Positions 15,614 to 23,951 of a stretch of DNA of 64,000 nt are shown piece by piece. This DNA comes from Scatomonas sp963930955 (GTDB lineage Bacteria; Bacillota; Clostridia; Lachnospirales; Lachnospiraceae): contig OZ006967.1 of NCBI GenBank assembly GCA_963930955.1, positions 2,232,001 through 2,296,000 of the forward strand. Reading direction: 5' to 3'. Each line of letters opens with the position of its first letter. Position 1 is the stretch's first letter. Under the pieces are notes generated by a model. It was not told the DNA's origin and made no database searches. It saw only the letters and a list, made by a program, of their open reading frames with translations. Both the position numbers and the translations under genes were made by a program.

Positions 15614-16501
15614 ATGGAGCAGTCTTTGGATCTTTATCATATTTTCTATGTAACAGCCCGCTGGGGTAATATTTCCCGGGCCTCCCGGGAGCTTTTCATC
15701 AGTCAGCCCGCCGTAAGCAAATCCATCCGCCGCCTGGAAGAAAGTCTGCAGACGGTTCTCTTCCGCCGCAGTTCCCGGGGTGTTTCTCTCACAGAGGAAG
15801 GCCGCCTGCTTTTTAAACAGGTACAGGAAGCTTTTGAGGCTCTGGAAAACGCGGAACAGACCCTGGCCCGCAGGCATGCCCTGGGCGTCTCTCAGCTCCG
15901 CCTTGGAGCCAGTTCCACCCTCTGTAAATACGTACTGCTTCCATTTCTTCAGACCTTTATCCGCAGGCATCCTCACGTGAAGGTCACCATTTCCTGCCAG
16001 TCCACCTATCAGACTCTGGATCTGCTCCGGGAGCAGAAAATCGACATCGGACTGGTAGGGCGCCCGGCTTCTCTGAAGCATTGCGAGTTCTTCCCGCTGC
16101 AGACGATCCAGGATACCTTTGCCGCTACTGAATCCTACCTTTCCAATCTTTCCCTGCGGGAGCAGGGCGCGGATCTCCTGGACACAGCAGCCTTTATGCT
16201 GCTGGACGAAGAGAACATTACCCGGCAGTATGTGAACAATTACCTGGCAGAACACCATCTGCACCTTTCTCATGTACTGGAAGTATCCTCCATGGATCTT
16301 CTCATCGAATTTTCCAAGATCAGCATGGGAATCGCCTGTGTGATCCGGGAATTTGTCCAGGAAGAACTGGACCGGGGGCTCCTGCGGGAAGTCCCTCTTG
16401 GATTTCACTTCCAGCCCCGGGAGATCGGCTTTGCCTGCCGCAAAGGCCTTCGGGAGTATTCTCCCCTGTGTGAATTTCTGGATCTGGCCAAAGAAAGATA
16501 A
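15614..16501 (+). CDS. LysR-family transcriptional regulator
   Basis: 295 residues. The N-terminal winged helix-turn-helix (about 3-62, including ISRASRELFISQPAVSKSIRRLE) precedes a two-lobed effector domain (about 88-292). The start is preceded by GGAGG. Divergent from leuCD across 103 bp, so it most likely controls those genes and itself; by analogy the effector may be a leucine or isopropylmalate pathway metabolite. One of only three plus-strand protein genes in the window. It converges on ilvC, with a shared hairpin between. Confidence 0.88.
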   Translation: MEQSLDLYHIFYVTARWGNISRASRELFISQPAVSKSIRRLEESLQTVLFRRSSRGVSLTEEGRLLFKQVQEAFEALENAEQTLARRHALGVSQLRLGASSTLCKYVLLPFLQTFIRRHPHVKVTISCQSTYQTLDLLREQKIDIGLVGRPASLKHCEFFPLQTIQDTFAATESYLSNLSLREQGADLLDTAAFMLLDEENITRQYVNNYLAEHHLHLSHVLEVSSMDLLIEFSKISMGIACVIREFVQEELDRGLLREVPLGFHFQPREIGFACRKGLREYSPLCEFLDLAKER

Positions 16502-16504
16502 AAA

Positions 16505-16539
16505 GGCAGCCGCCTGTGTAAATCACAGAAACGGCTGCC
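16505..16539. terminator. Shared terminator between lysR and ilvC
   Basis: Stem GGCAGCCG / CGGCTGCC with inner CTGTG/CACAG in the 61-base convergent gap. The plus strand continues to a T run (ATTTTTAC) about 7 nt later, and the minus strand ends in TTTTA; probably bidirectional. Confidence 0.7.
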
Positions 16540-16562
16540 CTGCTGATTTTTACAGAAAAAAA

Positions 16563-17582
16563 TCAGTTGTTGATCAGCTTGTCCTCGTCGCTCCAGCTGT
16601 ACAGCTTTCTGACTTCCTCGCCTACCACCTCTGCGGGATGCTCCAGGGCTTTTCTGCGCATAGCGCGGAAATGCGCCTGACCGCCTGCGGAAGACATCTC
16701 CAGCAGGAAATCCTTGGCAAAGGTTCCATCCTGAATGTCGGAAAGGATCTTCTTCATAGTCTTCTTTGTTTCCTCGGTAACGATCTTGGGTCCGGTGATA
16801 TAATCGCCGTACTCAGCGGTGTTGGAGATGGAATATCTCATGCCTTTGAAGCCGGACTGATAGATCAGATCCACGATCAGCTTCATTTCATGGATACACT
16901 CAAAATAAGCGTTTCTGGGATCGTATCCCGCCTCGACCAGAGTCTCAAAACCGGCCTGCATCAGAGCGCTGACACCGCCGCACAGAACTGCCTGCTCACC
17001 GAACAGGTCTGTCTCTGTCTCAACCCGGAAGGTAGTCTCCAGAAGGCCTGCTCTTGCTCCGCCAATGCCAAGACCGTAAGCCAGAGCCAGATCTTTGGCT
17101 TTTCCGGTATAATCCTGCTCCACCGCTACCAGGCAGGGGGTTCCCTTTCCGGCCTGATATTCGCTTCTCACCGTATGGCCGGGAGCCTTGGGAGCGATCA
17201 TTGCCACATCCACATATGCGGGCGGAACGATCTGTCCGAAATGAATGGCAAAGCCATGGGCAAACATCAGCATGTTGCCCTCCTCCAGATTCGGCTCAAT
17301 GTCGTTCTTGTACATAGCGGCCTGTTTCTCATCATTAATAAGGATCATGATGATATCCGCCTGCTTCGCAGCCTCCGCCGCGGTATAAACCTTCAGGCCC
17401 TGTGCCTCTGCCTTGGCCCAGGATTTGCTTCCCTCGTAAAGGCCGATGATAACATCACAGCCGGAATCTTTCAGGTTCAGCGCATGAGCGTGTCCCTGGC
17501 TTCCGTAGCCGATGATCGCGATCTTCTTTCCCTCCAGTAAAGAAAGGTTGCAGTCTTCCTGGTAAAAAATCTTTGCTGCCAT
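16563..17582 (-). CDS. ilvC: Ketol-acid reductoisomerase (NADP+)
   Basis: Second step of valine, leucine and isoleucine synthesis. It has 339 residues, the short class I form. Rossmann motif IAIIGYGSQGHAHALNL (22-38), APKAPGHTVRSEY, the metal-ligand region DLFGEQAVLCGG and a CIHEMKLIVDLIY segment are all present. It begins 69 nt after ilvN, with a palindrome in the gap. ilvB (large acetolactate synthase subunit) and ilvD are not in the window. Confidence 0.96.
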   Translation of the reverse strand: MAAKIFYQEDCNLSLLEGKKIAIIGYGSQGHAHALNLKDSGCDVIIGLYEGSKSWAKAEAQGLKVYTAAEAAKQADIIMILINDEKQAAMYKNDIEPNLEEGNMLMFAHGFAIHFGQIVPPAYVDVAMIAPKAPGHTVRSEYQAGKGTPCLVAVEQDYTGKAKDLALAYGLGIGGARAGLLETTFRVETETDLFGEQAVLCGGVSALMQAGFETLVEAGYDPRNAYFECIHEMKLIVDLIYQSGFKGMRYSISNTAEYGDYITGPKIVTEETKKTMKKILSDIQDGTFAKDFLLEMSSAGGQAHFRAMRRKALEHPAEVVGEEVRKLYSWSDEDKLINN

Positions 17583-17621
17583 TGTAGTATTTCCTCCAAT
17601 TCCGTCTTGAAATCTATTGTT

Positions 17622-17638
17622 AAAAGGCCGGGCCTTTT
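17622..17638. repeat. Short palindrome between ilvN and ilvC
   Basis: Perfect palindrome aaaaggcc-g-ggcctttt. In RNA it forms an 8-bp hairpin followed by AACAAUAG, not a U run. It could be a processing or weak attenuation site within the ilvNC transcript. Confidence 0.5.
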
Positions 17639-17651
17639 AGCAAACTTGTTT

Positions 17652-18155
17652 TTAAAGGTACCGTACGTCTTCCATTCCTCTGGAAAGTCCTGTAATACCG
17701 GTTCTTGCCAGTTCCAGGATCTCATGGCCCTCCAGAAGCTTCAGGAAAGCATCCAGCTTGCTCTGGGCTCCCGTCAGCTCAATGATCAGGGATTCTTTTC
17801 CCACATCCACGATCTTGGCTCTGAAAATGCTGGCCACGGACATGATGCTCTGACGCTCCTCCGCATTGGCCTTCACTTTTACCATGATCAGTTCACGGTT
17901 CACGCTTTCCTTGGGCTGAAGCACCTTAATGTCAATGACATCCACCAGCTTGGCCAGCTGTTTGGTGATCTGCTCCAGGACCTGATCGTCCCCTGTGGCT
18001 ACCACGGTCATCCGGGAATACCGGGGATCTGCGGTAACACCTACAGTCAGGCTGTCAATATTGTAGCCCCGGCGGCTGAAGAGGCCGGATACCCGGCTCA
18101 GAACACCGGAGGTGTTGTCTACCAGAAGTGATAATATTCTTTTTTTCATATGCAT
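17652..18155 (-). CDS. ilvN: Acetolactate synthase small (regulatory) subunit
   Basis: 167 residues, with an N-terminal ACT domain (about 4-80: LSLLVDNTSGVLSRVSGLFSRRGYNIDSLTVG) and the ALS_ss_C domain after it. It binds the catalytic subunit and confers valine feedback. Start codons at 18155 and 18149 are both possible (MHMKKR). No catalytic subunit gene is adjacent, which is unusual since ilvB normally precedes ilvN. A consensus promoter lies about 65 nt upstream. Confidence 0.93.
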   Translation of the reverse strand: MHMKKRILSLLVDNTSGVLSRVSGLFSRRGYNIDSLTVGVTADPRYSRMTVVATGDDQVLEQITKQLAKLVDVIDIKVLQPKESVNRELIMVKVKANAEERQSIMSVASIFRAKIVDVGKESLIIELTGAQSKLDAFLKLLEGHEILELARTGITGLSRGMEDVRYL

Positions 18156-18220
18156 ACCAACTTTCCTGATACCCGCGTATCAATTACTTCCAGCTCTTTT
18201 CCAGAGGCTGATTCTTTTTC

Positions 18221-18249
18221 ATTCTACCTTTTCGACATTTGTTTGTCAA
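18221..18249 (-). promoter_or_regulatory. Promoter of ilvN-ilvC
   Basis: Minus strand TTGACA (18244-18249), 17-base spacer, TAGAAT (18221-18226). The -35 lies 5 nt beyond the hydrogenase terminator hairpin. The leader is too short for a T-box. Confidence 0.82.
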
Positions 18250-18254
18250 TCGCA

Positions 18255-18287
18255 AAACCGGTCTGCCAGCAGACGGCAGACCGGTTT
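18255..18287 (-). terminator. Terminator of the hydBA operon
   Basis: Perfect 13-base arms aaaccggtctgcc and complement with a 7-base loop; the minus-strand tail is TTTTGCG, a short U tract. Located about 137 nt beyond the hydA stop. A TATAAT sequence lies between the stop and this hairpin, so a short independent transcript is also possible. Confidence 0.65.
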
Positions 18288-18423
18288 CCGGGTCTCTTAT
18301 GTATCCGTCTGATTTAACCAGCATTATACCGCAATTTTTCCGGTATGGGAAGGGTCAAATCAGAAATTTTTTCGGAATAATTCCAACTTTTTTGTTACTT
18401 TTTGTACAACCCGCAGGTTTTCC

Positions 18424-20157
18424 TCACATTTCCCCCGGCATTTTCCAGGCGTGATGATCCGTGTGCAGAAGATGGTGGGCTTTTTCGCCCAGAGGCTCGC
18501 CCAGGAAATCCGCATAACACTGCTTGATGGACGGATTCTCGTGGGAGAAACGGAGTTCGCTGTGACGGTCCAGATTATACAGGATGCTGACACGGTCCGC
18601 CGCCATTTCATAACCGTCATGAATGGGCTGGCCGCCGCCGCCGGAACAGCCGCCGGGACAGGCCATAACTTCCACGAAATCATAGGAAACCTTGCCTCTC
18701 TTCAGCTTCTTCAGAAGCTTCCTGGTATTTCCCAATCCGCTGACCACAGCTACCTTCAGAGTCTGACCGGCCAGATCAAATTCCGCCTCCTTCCAGCCCT
18801 GCATACCCCGCACCTGGCGGAAAGCGTCCGGATCCGGATTTTTTCCGGTAACCATGTAGGCGGCTGTCCGCAGAGCGGCTTCCATAACACCGCCGGTAGC
18901 GCCGAAGATCACACCTGCGCCGCTTCCCAATCCCAGAGGCATATCCAGTTCTTCTTCCTTCAGTCCCATGGGAACAATGTGAGCCGCCCGGATCATCCGG
19001 TCAACCTCCCGGGTGGTCAGAACCACATCCACATCCTGTCCGGAACCGGCATCATTCATTACCGGCAGCGCGCTTTCCTGTTTCTTGGAAATACAGGGCA
19101 TAATGGAAACACTGAAGATCTTGTCCGGATCTACATTCAGGATCTTGGCATAGTAGCTCTTGGCAATGGCGCCGAACATCTGCTGGGGCGATTTTGCCGT
19201 AGACAGCTGATCTACATATTCCGGATAGAATCCCTTGACAAAGCGGACCCAGCCGGGACAGCAGGAAGTAAACATGGGGAATTTTTCATTTTCTTTGTTT
19301 TTCAGTTTTTCCAGGAACTCGCTGGCCTCCTCCATGATGGTCAGATCCGCGCTGAAATCCGTGTCGAAAATGTAATTAAAGCCTACCTGCCGCAAGGCCG
19401 CTGCCAGCCGTTTTACCGTGGCGAATTCCGGCTTCAGTCCCAGATCTTCTCCCCAGGCCGCACGCACAGAGGGAGCGATCTGCACAATGGTGATCTTCTC
19501 CGGATCATCCAGGGCATCCCAGACTTTTCCGGTATCGTCTCTTTCCGTCAGGGCGCCTACCGGACAATGGGTCACGCACTGGCCGCAAAGGGTACAGTTT
19601 GTATCCTCCAGCCGCAGGGCGTCTTTTACATCCACCGTTACCCGGGAACCGGTGTTTACTACATCCCAGATGCTGCAGGTCTGAACCTTATCGCATACCT
19701 GAATGCAGCGCATACATTTAATACATTTTGTATAATCCCGGACCAGAGGGAACTTTTTGCTTCCCTTCTGGAAAGGAATCTGTTTCTCAAAGGGAACGCT
19801 GTGGATATTCATATCGCTGGCAAGGGTCTGCAGGGAGCAGTTCCCGTTCCGCACGCAGAGAGCGCAGTTGATCTCATGCTGGGACAGCAGCAGCTGCACA
19901 TTGTTCCTGCGGACGTTCCATACCTTCCGGCTGTTGGTGCGGACCACCATACCTTCTTTTACCGGACAGTTGCAGGCCGTAAACAATTTCTCAAATCCTT
20001 CGATCTCCACCACGCACACCCGGCAGGCGCCGATCTCATTCAGATCCTTCAGAAAACAGAGGGTAGGGATCTTGATCCCCACGCTGGCCGCCGCTTCCAG
20101 GATCGTTGTATTTTCCGGAACTCTTACTTCTCTTCCATCGATTGTCAAATTTACCAT
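18424..20157 (-). CDS. hydA: [FeFe]-hydrogenase catalytic subunit, group A
   Basis: 577 residues. Order: plant-type [2Fe-2S] domain (about 1-80; cysteines near 34, 45, 48, 62), His-Cys [4Fe-4S] motif (about 94-107), two [4Fe-4S] ferredoxin clusters (C145/148/151/155 and C188/191/194/198) and the H-cluster domain. The H-cluster motifs are TSCCPGW (297-303), MPCISKKQE and VMACPGGCSGGGGQP. A small-subunit tail containing CYADFLGEPLGEKAHHLLHT follows. Its ATG overlaps the stop of the upstream flavoprotein gene (ATGGTAA). The domain set and a GltD-like partner fit the glutamate-synthase-linked group A2 rather than the trimeric HydABC type. Confidence 0.93.
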   Translation of the reverse strand: MVNLTIDGREVRVPENTTILEAAASVGIKIPTLCFLKDLNEIGACRVCVVEIEGFEKLFTACNCPVKEGMVVRTNSRKVWNVRRNNVQLLLSQHEINCALCVRNGNCSLQTLASDMNIHSVPFEKQIPFQKGSKKFPLVRDYTKCIKCMRCIQVCDKVQTCSIWDVVNTGSRVTVDVKDALRLEDTNCTLCGQCVTHCPVGALTERDDTGKVWDALDDPEKITIVQIAPSVRAAWGEDLGLKPEFATVKRLAAALRQVGFNYIFDTDFSADLTIMEEASEFLEKLKNKENEKFPMFTSCCPGWVRFVKGFYPEYVDQLSTAKSPQQMFGAIAKSYYAKILNVDPDKIFSVSIMPCISKKQESALPVMNDAGSGQDVDVVLTTREVDRMIRAAHIVPMGLKEEELDMPLGLGSGAGVIFGATGGVMEAALRTAAYMVTGKNPDPDAFRQVRGMQGWKEAEFDLAGQTLKVAVVSGLGNTRKLLKKLKRGKVSYDFVEVMACPGGCSGGGGQPIHDGYEMAADRVSILYNLDRHSELRFSHENPSIKQCYADFLGEPLGEKAHHLLHTDHHAWKMPGEM

Positions 20158-21983
20158 TCCCGTACCCTGCCTCCTTTAAACACTCCATAGCCAAAGTGGT
20201 CGCAACGCAGGCAGCGCCCGGATTCCTGATGGGCCTCTTCCTCCGTCATTCCACATTCCATCAGTTTGAAGTCCTTGATCCGCACAGCAGCTTCCCGCTC
20301 TTTCAGGTTGATGCGGCCGCAGCTGTGCCTGTCAGCCAGGCGTACCGGCGGGATTTCCACATCATTGCGGACTTTGTGCTGGAATCCAAGGAATTCATCA
20401 ATATTGGCGGCAGCCACCTTGCCGGCGGCAATGGCCCGTATTACGGTAGCCGGTCCTGTTACGCAGTCTCCGCCGGCGAAAACTCCCTCCGTATTCTTTA
20501 CGCCGCTCCAGTCCAAAGCATCAATGGCGCCCCGGCGGATGGGGATGCCGAACTCTCCGAACTTCCGGGAATCGATGCCCTGGCCAATGGCTACCAGCAC
20601 CACTTCGCAGGGTACTCTTACTTCCGCCTGGGAAGAATTCATGGGTTTTGGTCTTCCATCCTGGATGGGTCCTACGATCTGGGGCTGTACCCACAGGGCG
20701 GCTACTTTTCCTTCTGCGTCCTTCTCAATCCGCAGAGGCGCATGGAGATCCATTACCTCGCAGCCTTCCGCAATGGCCCCTTCTACTTCCTCCGGAAGAG
20801 CCGTCATATCCACTTTTCTCCGGCGGTATGCGATGGTTACGGATTCCGCTCCCAGCCGCACGGCCGACCGGGCCACGTCCATGGCCACGTTTCCGCCGCC
20901 TACAACAACTACCCGCTTGCCGGTAAAATCAGGCATGTCATAATCGCCGATGCTCCGCAGCATCTCTACCGCGGAAAGAACGCCTTCCGCATCCTCTCCC
21001 TCGATACCGATCTTCCGGTCCACATGGGCGCCGATTGCCACATACATGGCGTCGCAGTGGTCTCTCAGCTCTTTGATGGAGATATCATCTCCCACACGCA
21101 CGTTGGTAACAGTCTTAATTCCCACAGAAAGCAGGGTTTCAATCTCTTTATCCAGGATTTCCCTGGGCAGACGATAGCTGGGGATTCCATAGCGGAGCAT
21201 GCCTCCCAGCTGTTTTCTCTGTTCGTAAATGGTTACCTCGTGTCCCATCAGAGCCAGATAGTAGGCGGCGCTTAATCCTCCCGGACCTCCGCCGATAATG
21301 GTAACCTTTTTGCCTGTAGGCTTCAGGCACTGGGGCACCGAAACATCGCCTGCATGCTCTACCGCAAACCGTTTCAGACCGCGGATATTAATGGGATCGT
21401 CCACCATAGTCCGGCGGCAGCGTACCTCGCAGGGATGCTCGCAGATCAGGCCGCAGGTGGCCGGCAGAGGATTGTCCTTGCGGATCAGGCGCACAGCGTC
21501 GTAATATCTGCCTTCGTGGATCAGGGCCACGTAGCCGGGAATATCCACACCGGCAGGACACTCCGCCACGCAGGGCACCGGCTGGGTTACCATACCGGAA
21601 CATCTTCCGTGCTGAATATGCTCCTCAAAATCTCCCCGAAAGCCCCGGACGCCTTTCAGCACCATTCTGGCCGCCTCGTAGCCAATGGCGCAGTCCGCAG
21701 AATAAAAAATACTTTCCGCCGTCTTCTCAATAACATCAATGGTTTTCAGTTGTGCTTTTCCGTCCAGCACAGATTCCATCAGAGATACCAGCTGACCCAG
21801 ACCGATCCGGCAGGGAACGCACTTTCCGCAGGACTGCGCATGGCACATCCTTAAAAAAGAAGTTGCCAGATCCACCGGACATAAGCCAGGCGGACTCGCA
21901 ACCACCCTGCGTTCCAGGTCCTTGTAAAGCTTCTCCACTGTCATCTGCGCTTCGTTTTGTGTGACAATACTAAGTCTGCTCAT
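20151..21983 (-). CDS. Hydrogenase-linked flavoprotein: NuoF C-terminal Fe-S domain fused to GltD-like oxidoreductase
   Basis: The frame opens at 22079, but the ATG at 21983 follows GGAGG with 5-nt spacing and gives 610 residues. An N-terminal NuoF-type [4Fe-4S] domain (CHAQSCGKCVPCRIGLGQL, near 45-63) is followed by the GltD N-terminal Fe-S segment (CPAGVDIPGYV; CGLICEHPCEVRCRR). Next are FAD- and NAD(P)-binding folds (VTIIGGGPGGLSAAYYLALMG; VVVVGGGNVAMDVARSAVRLG) and a C-terminal CLRCDHFG. It lacks the FMN/NADH domain of true NuoF/HydB. It overlaps hydA by 7 nt and probably transfers electrons between NAD(P)H and HydA; cofactor preference and bifurcation cannot be read from sequence. Confidence 0.88.
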   Translation of the reverse strand: MSRLSIVTQNEAQMTVEKLYKDLERRVVASPPGLCPVDLATSFLRMCHAQSCGKCVPCRIGLGQLVSLMESVLDGKAQLKTIDVIEKTAESIFYSADCAIGYEAARMVLKGVRGFRGDFEEHIQHGRCSGMVTQPVPCVAECPAGVDIPGYVALIHEGRYYDAVRLIRKDNPLPATCGLICEHPCEVRCRRTMVDDPINIRGLKRFAVEHAGDVSVPQCLKPTGKKVTIIGGGPGGLSAAYYLALMGHEVTIYEQRKQLGGMLRYGIPSYRLPREILDKEIETLLSVGIKTVTNVRVGDDISIKELRDHCDAMYVAIGAHVDRKIGIEGEDAEGVLSAVEMLRSIGDYDMPDFTGKRVVVVGGGNVAMDVARSAVRLGAESVTIAYRRRKVDMTALPEEVEGAIAEGCEVMDLHAPLRIEKDAEGKVAALWVQPQIVGPIQDGRPKPMNSSQAEVRVPCEVVLVAIGQGIDSRKFGEFGIPIRRGAIDALDWSGVKNTEGVFAGGDCVTGPATVIRAIAAGKVAAANIDEFLGFQHKVRNDVEIPPVRLADRHSCGRINLKEREAAVRIKDFKLMECGMTEEEAHQESGRCLRCDHFGYGVFKGGRVREW

Positions 21984-22021
21984 CATACCCTCCGCATAGT
22001 TCAAAATACACTCCAGTTTCC

Positions 22022-22047
22022 TTGCGTGATACCCATCACACACGCAA
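22022..22047. repeat. Inverted repeat in the hydrogenase operon leader
   Basis: Seven-base arms ttgcgtg / cacgcaa flank a second dyad gtgat-accc-atcac, so the minus strand contains TGTGATGGGTATCACG. It lies roughly 15-40 nt downstream of the predicted start site. It may be a repressor operator or an RNA hairpin; it does not match the Rex consensus. Confidence 0.5.
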
Positions 22048-22069
22048 CCCTTACTCATACATTGATTAT

Positions 22070-22098
22070 AATTTAACACACTCAGCTTTTTTCGTCAA
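22070..22098 (-). promoter_or_regulatory. Promoter of the hydBA operon
   Basis: Minus strand TTGACG (22093-22098), 17-base spacer, TAAATT (22070-22075). A perfect TATAAT overlaps at 22065-22070 but would need a 22-base spacer. The leader to the ATG at 21983 is about 80 nt. Confidence 0.65.
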
Positions 22099-22149
22099 TC
22101 CGTCAATGATTTTTATTTTATTTTCTTTATTTCTCTACATATTACACAA

Positions 22150-22187
22150 AAGAACTGTTCCGGACCAATCCGGTCGGAACAGTTCTT
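22150..22187 (-). terminator. Terminator after the group B-like hydrogenase gene
   Basis: Arms aagaactgttccg / cggaacagttctt with a GACC/GGTC inner region; the minus strand continues TTTTGTG. It starts 13 nt after the stop codon and is followed by AT-rich DNA carrying the next promoter. Confidence 0.8.
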
Positions 22188-22199
22188 TGCCGAGAGCCT

Positions 22200-23717
22200 T
22201 TAATTCAGTTCAATATCCATCAGATCTTTGGGCGGTATCTTCTGCGCGGTTTCCTCCTTAAACTTCTTCAGAGCAGTCTGGGCGTTTTTAATGGAAATAT
22301 TGGTGCCGGCTCCCGCCACGCAGCCGCCGGGGCATCCCATCCCCTCAATCAGACATCCATTCATTTTCCCGGCCTTGGCCAAAGTCAGGATCTTTCTGCA
22401 TTCCGCCAGTCCTTCCGCATGTTCGATGCGGACCGGTACTTCCGGATAGTATTCCTTAAGACATTTTTCGATGGCTTCCGATACTCCGCCGGCCACCGCG
22501 TAGCCTCTGCCGGCTGCTGTGGCGTCATGGAAGGCGGAATCTCCCTCAATGGCCTCCGGATCGATCTCCCGGGCGTCAAACATGCCCTGCAGTTCTTCAA
22601 AGGTAATAACAAAATCCACATCGCTGCGGACGTCAGTCCGGGAAGCTTCCAGTTTTTTGGAGGCGCAGGGACCGATAAACACCACATGGGCTTTTGGATG
22701 TTCTTTTTTGATGCTTCTGGCAGTTGCCACCATGGGTGTCAGTTCCTGGGATACGCTGTCCACCAGATCGGGAAAATAGATCCGTGCCAGCGCTGACCAG
22801 GAAGGACAGCAGGAAGTCAGCAGAAAAGGAAGTTCTCCGGTGGCCACCTTTTCCGCGTAATGGTGGGCTTCCGTGACCGCGCCGATGTCCGCGCCCAGCG
22901 CCACCTCGTATACCTCGGAAAATCCCAGGGCCAGAAGAGCCGCCTTGAATTTCTGCGGCGTTACTTTGGGACCGAATTGGCCGATAAAGGCCGGAGCCAC
23001 CTCGGCAATAATCTCCTGTCCTTCCCGCAGGGCTCTGGACAGCTGAAAGATCTGAGACTTATCGGAAATAGCGCCAAAAGGACAGCTGACCATGCACATG
23101 CCGCAGGATACGCATTTATCCGGATTTATAACCGCTCTGCCCTGGCCGTCGCTTTCTATGGCGTTGACACCGCAGGCTCTGGCACAGGGGCGTTCCATGT
23201 GGGAAATTGCGTCATAGGGACATACAGCCTTGCATTTTCCGCAATGGATGCATTTTTCCTGATCAATAATGGATTTTCCTTTCCGGATGGTAATGGCCCC
23301 CTTGGGGCATACCTGCCGGCAGGGATGGGCCACGCAGCCCCGGCACATATCGCTGACCATATACATATTTGGTTCACAGGCATCGCAGGCAGAAGGAATC
23401 ACCTGCATCAGCGGCGGCTCGTAATACTTTTCATCAATATTGCTGGCCTCCATCCCGGCGGTAATATGCACTGCCTGATTTTCCGGACGCAGGGACATAC
23501 CCATGGCCAGACGCACTCTCTCGCTGGCTACCGCCCGCTCCCGGTAGATACTTTCCCGGTATGTGGCTCTCTCCCTGACGATTTCATAGGGGATTGCCTC
23601 GATTCTGTCCTGAAAATTCTCCTCTGTGGATTCAAAGGCCACCTTGGAAATTTCTTTGAAGACCTCTCTTCGGATCTTCTTGACCGGCGTGTCAACTCCT
23701 CTCATACTTTCACCCAT
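22200..23717 (-). CDS. [FeFe]-hydrogenase, group B-like, with ferredoxin domains
   Basis: 505 residues. A cysteine-rich N-terminal half has CDACEPNMYMVSDMCRGC, two ferredoxin motifs (CIHCGKCKAVCPY and CVSCGMCMVSCPF) and an additional CARAC. The H-cluster domain follows with TSCCPSW, GPCASKKLE and GMGCPGGCVAGAG. Replacement of MPC by GPC and the final AGAG distinguish it from HydA at 18.4 kb and fit group B, whose physiological role is poorly defined. Start candidates are ATG 23717 (AGGA 5 nt upstream) and an internal ATG four codons later. It appears monocistronic. Confidence 0.88.
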   Translation of the reverse strand: MGESMRGVDTPVKKIRREVFKEISKVAFESTEENFQDRIEAIPYEIVRERATYRESIYRERAVASERVRLAMGMSLRPENQAVHITAGMEASNIDEKYYEPPLMQVIPSACDACEPNMYMVSDMCRGCVAHPCRQVCPKGAITIRKGKSIIDQEKCIHCGKCKAVCPYDAISHMERPCARACGVNAIESDGQGRAVINPDKCVSCGMCMVSCPFGAISDKSQIFQLSRALREGQEIIAEVAPAFIGQFGPKVTPQKFKAALLALGFSEVYEVALGADIGAVTEAHHYAEKVATGELPFLLTSCCPSWSALARIYFPDLVDSVSQELTPMVATARSIKKEHPKAHVVFIGPCASKKLEASRTDVRSDVDFVITFEELQGMFDAREIDPEAIEGDSAFHDATAAGRGYAVAGGVSEAIEKCLKEYYPEVPVRIEHAEGLAECRKILTLAKAGKMNGCLIEGMGCPGGCVAGAGTNISIKNAQTALKKFKEETAQKIPPKDLMDIELN

Positions 23718-23747
23718 TCCTTTCCTGCTACTCTACTCTATATTTGC

Positions 23748-23766
23748 GGAAAAGCCCGGCTTTTCC
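23748..23766. repeat. Palindrome upstream of the group B-like hydrogenase
   Basis: Perfect palindrome ggaaaagcc-c-ggcttttcc, about 30 nt before the start codon. A TATAGAG sequence follows on the minus strand, but I see no good -35. Could be an operator or a leader hairpin. Confidence 0.45.
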
Positions 23767-23773
23767 ATAATGA

Positions 23774-23808
23774 AAAAGGGCGGAAGAATCCTTTCCTCCG
23801 CTCTTTTA
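23774..23808 (-). terminator. Terminator after the sodium-pump genes
   Basis: Imperfect stem AAGAGCGGAGGAA / TTCTTCCGCCCTT on the minus strand followed by TTTTTC, 12 nt beyond the OadG-like stop. Confidence 0.72.
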
Positions 23809-23816
23809 TCATTCTA

Positions 23817-23942
23817 TTATTTTTTTCCCAGCCTTCCCATGATCCATACGCAGGCCATAATGATCAGGATGGTAACGAAAATTCCGCCCATCCCCTGGCC
23901 CATGATTGCGAAAGCGTGTTCAAGATTTACGACTCTGTCCAT
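23817..23942 (-). CDS. OadG-related small membrane subunit, 41 residues
   Basis: Short gene read directly from the sequence. Its translation begins MDRVVNLEHAFAIMGQGMGG, continues with a single hydrophobic segment of about 17 residues (IFVTILIIMACVWIM) and ends GRLGKK. The ATG is preceded by AAGGAGG at ideal spacing and lies 9 nt after the stop of the decarboxylase beta-subunit gene. The MGQGM(G)GIF motif before one helix is characteristic of OadG-type gamma subunits, which stabilise sodium-translocating decarboxylase complexes. Much shorter than classical OadG (about 80-130 residues). Confidence 0.8.
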   Translation of the reverse strand: MDRVVNLEHAFAIMGQGMGGIFVTILIIMACVWIMGRLGKK

Positions 23943-23951
23943 AGAACCTCC

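Noticed and set aside
18156..18423. T-box or attenuator leader for ilvN
   Set aside because: The consensus promoter lies downstream of the hairpin, leaving only about 60 nt of leader with no T-box motif.
21984..22079. N-terminal extension of the hydrogenase flavoprotein
   Set aside because: The upstream ATG/other starts lack a ribosome site, whereas the ATG at 21983 has GGAGG; the extension also overlaps the predicted leader.
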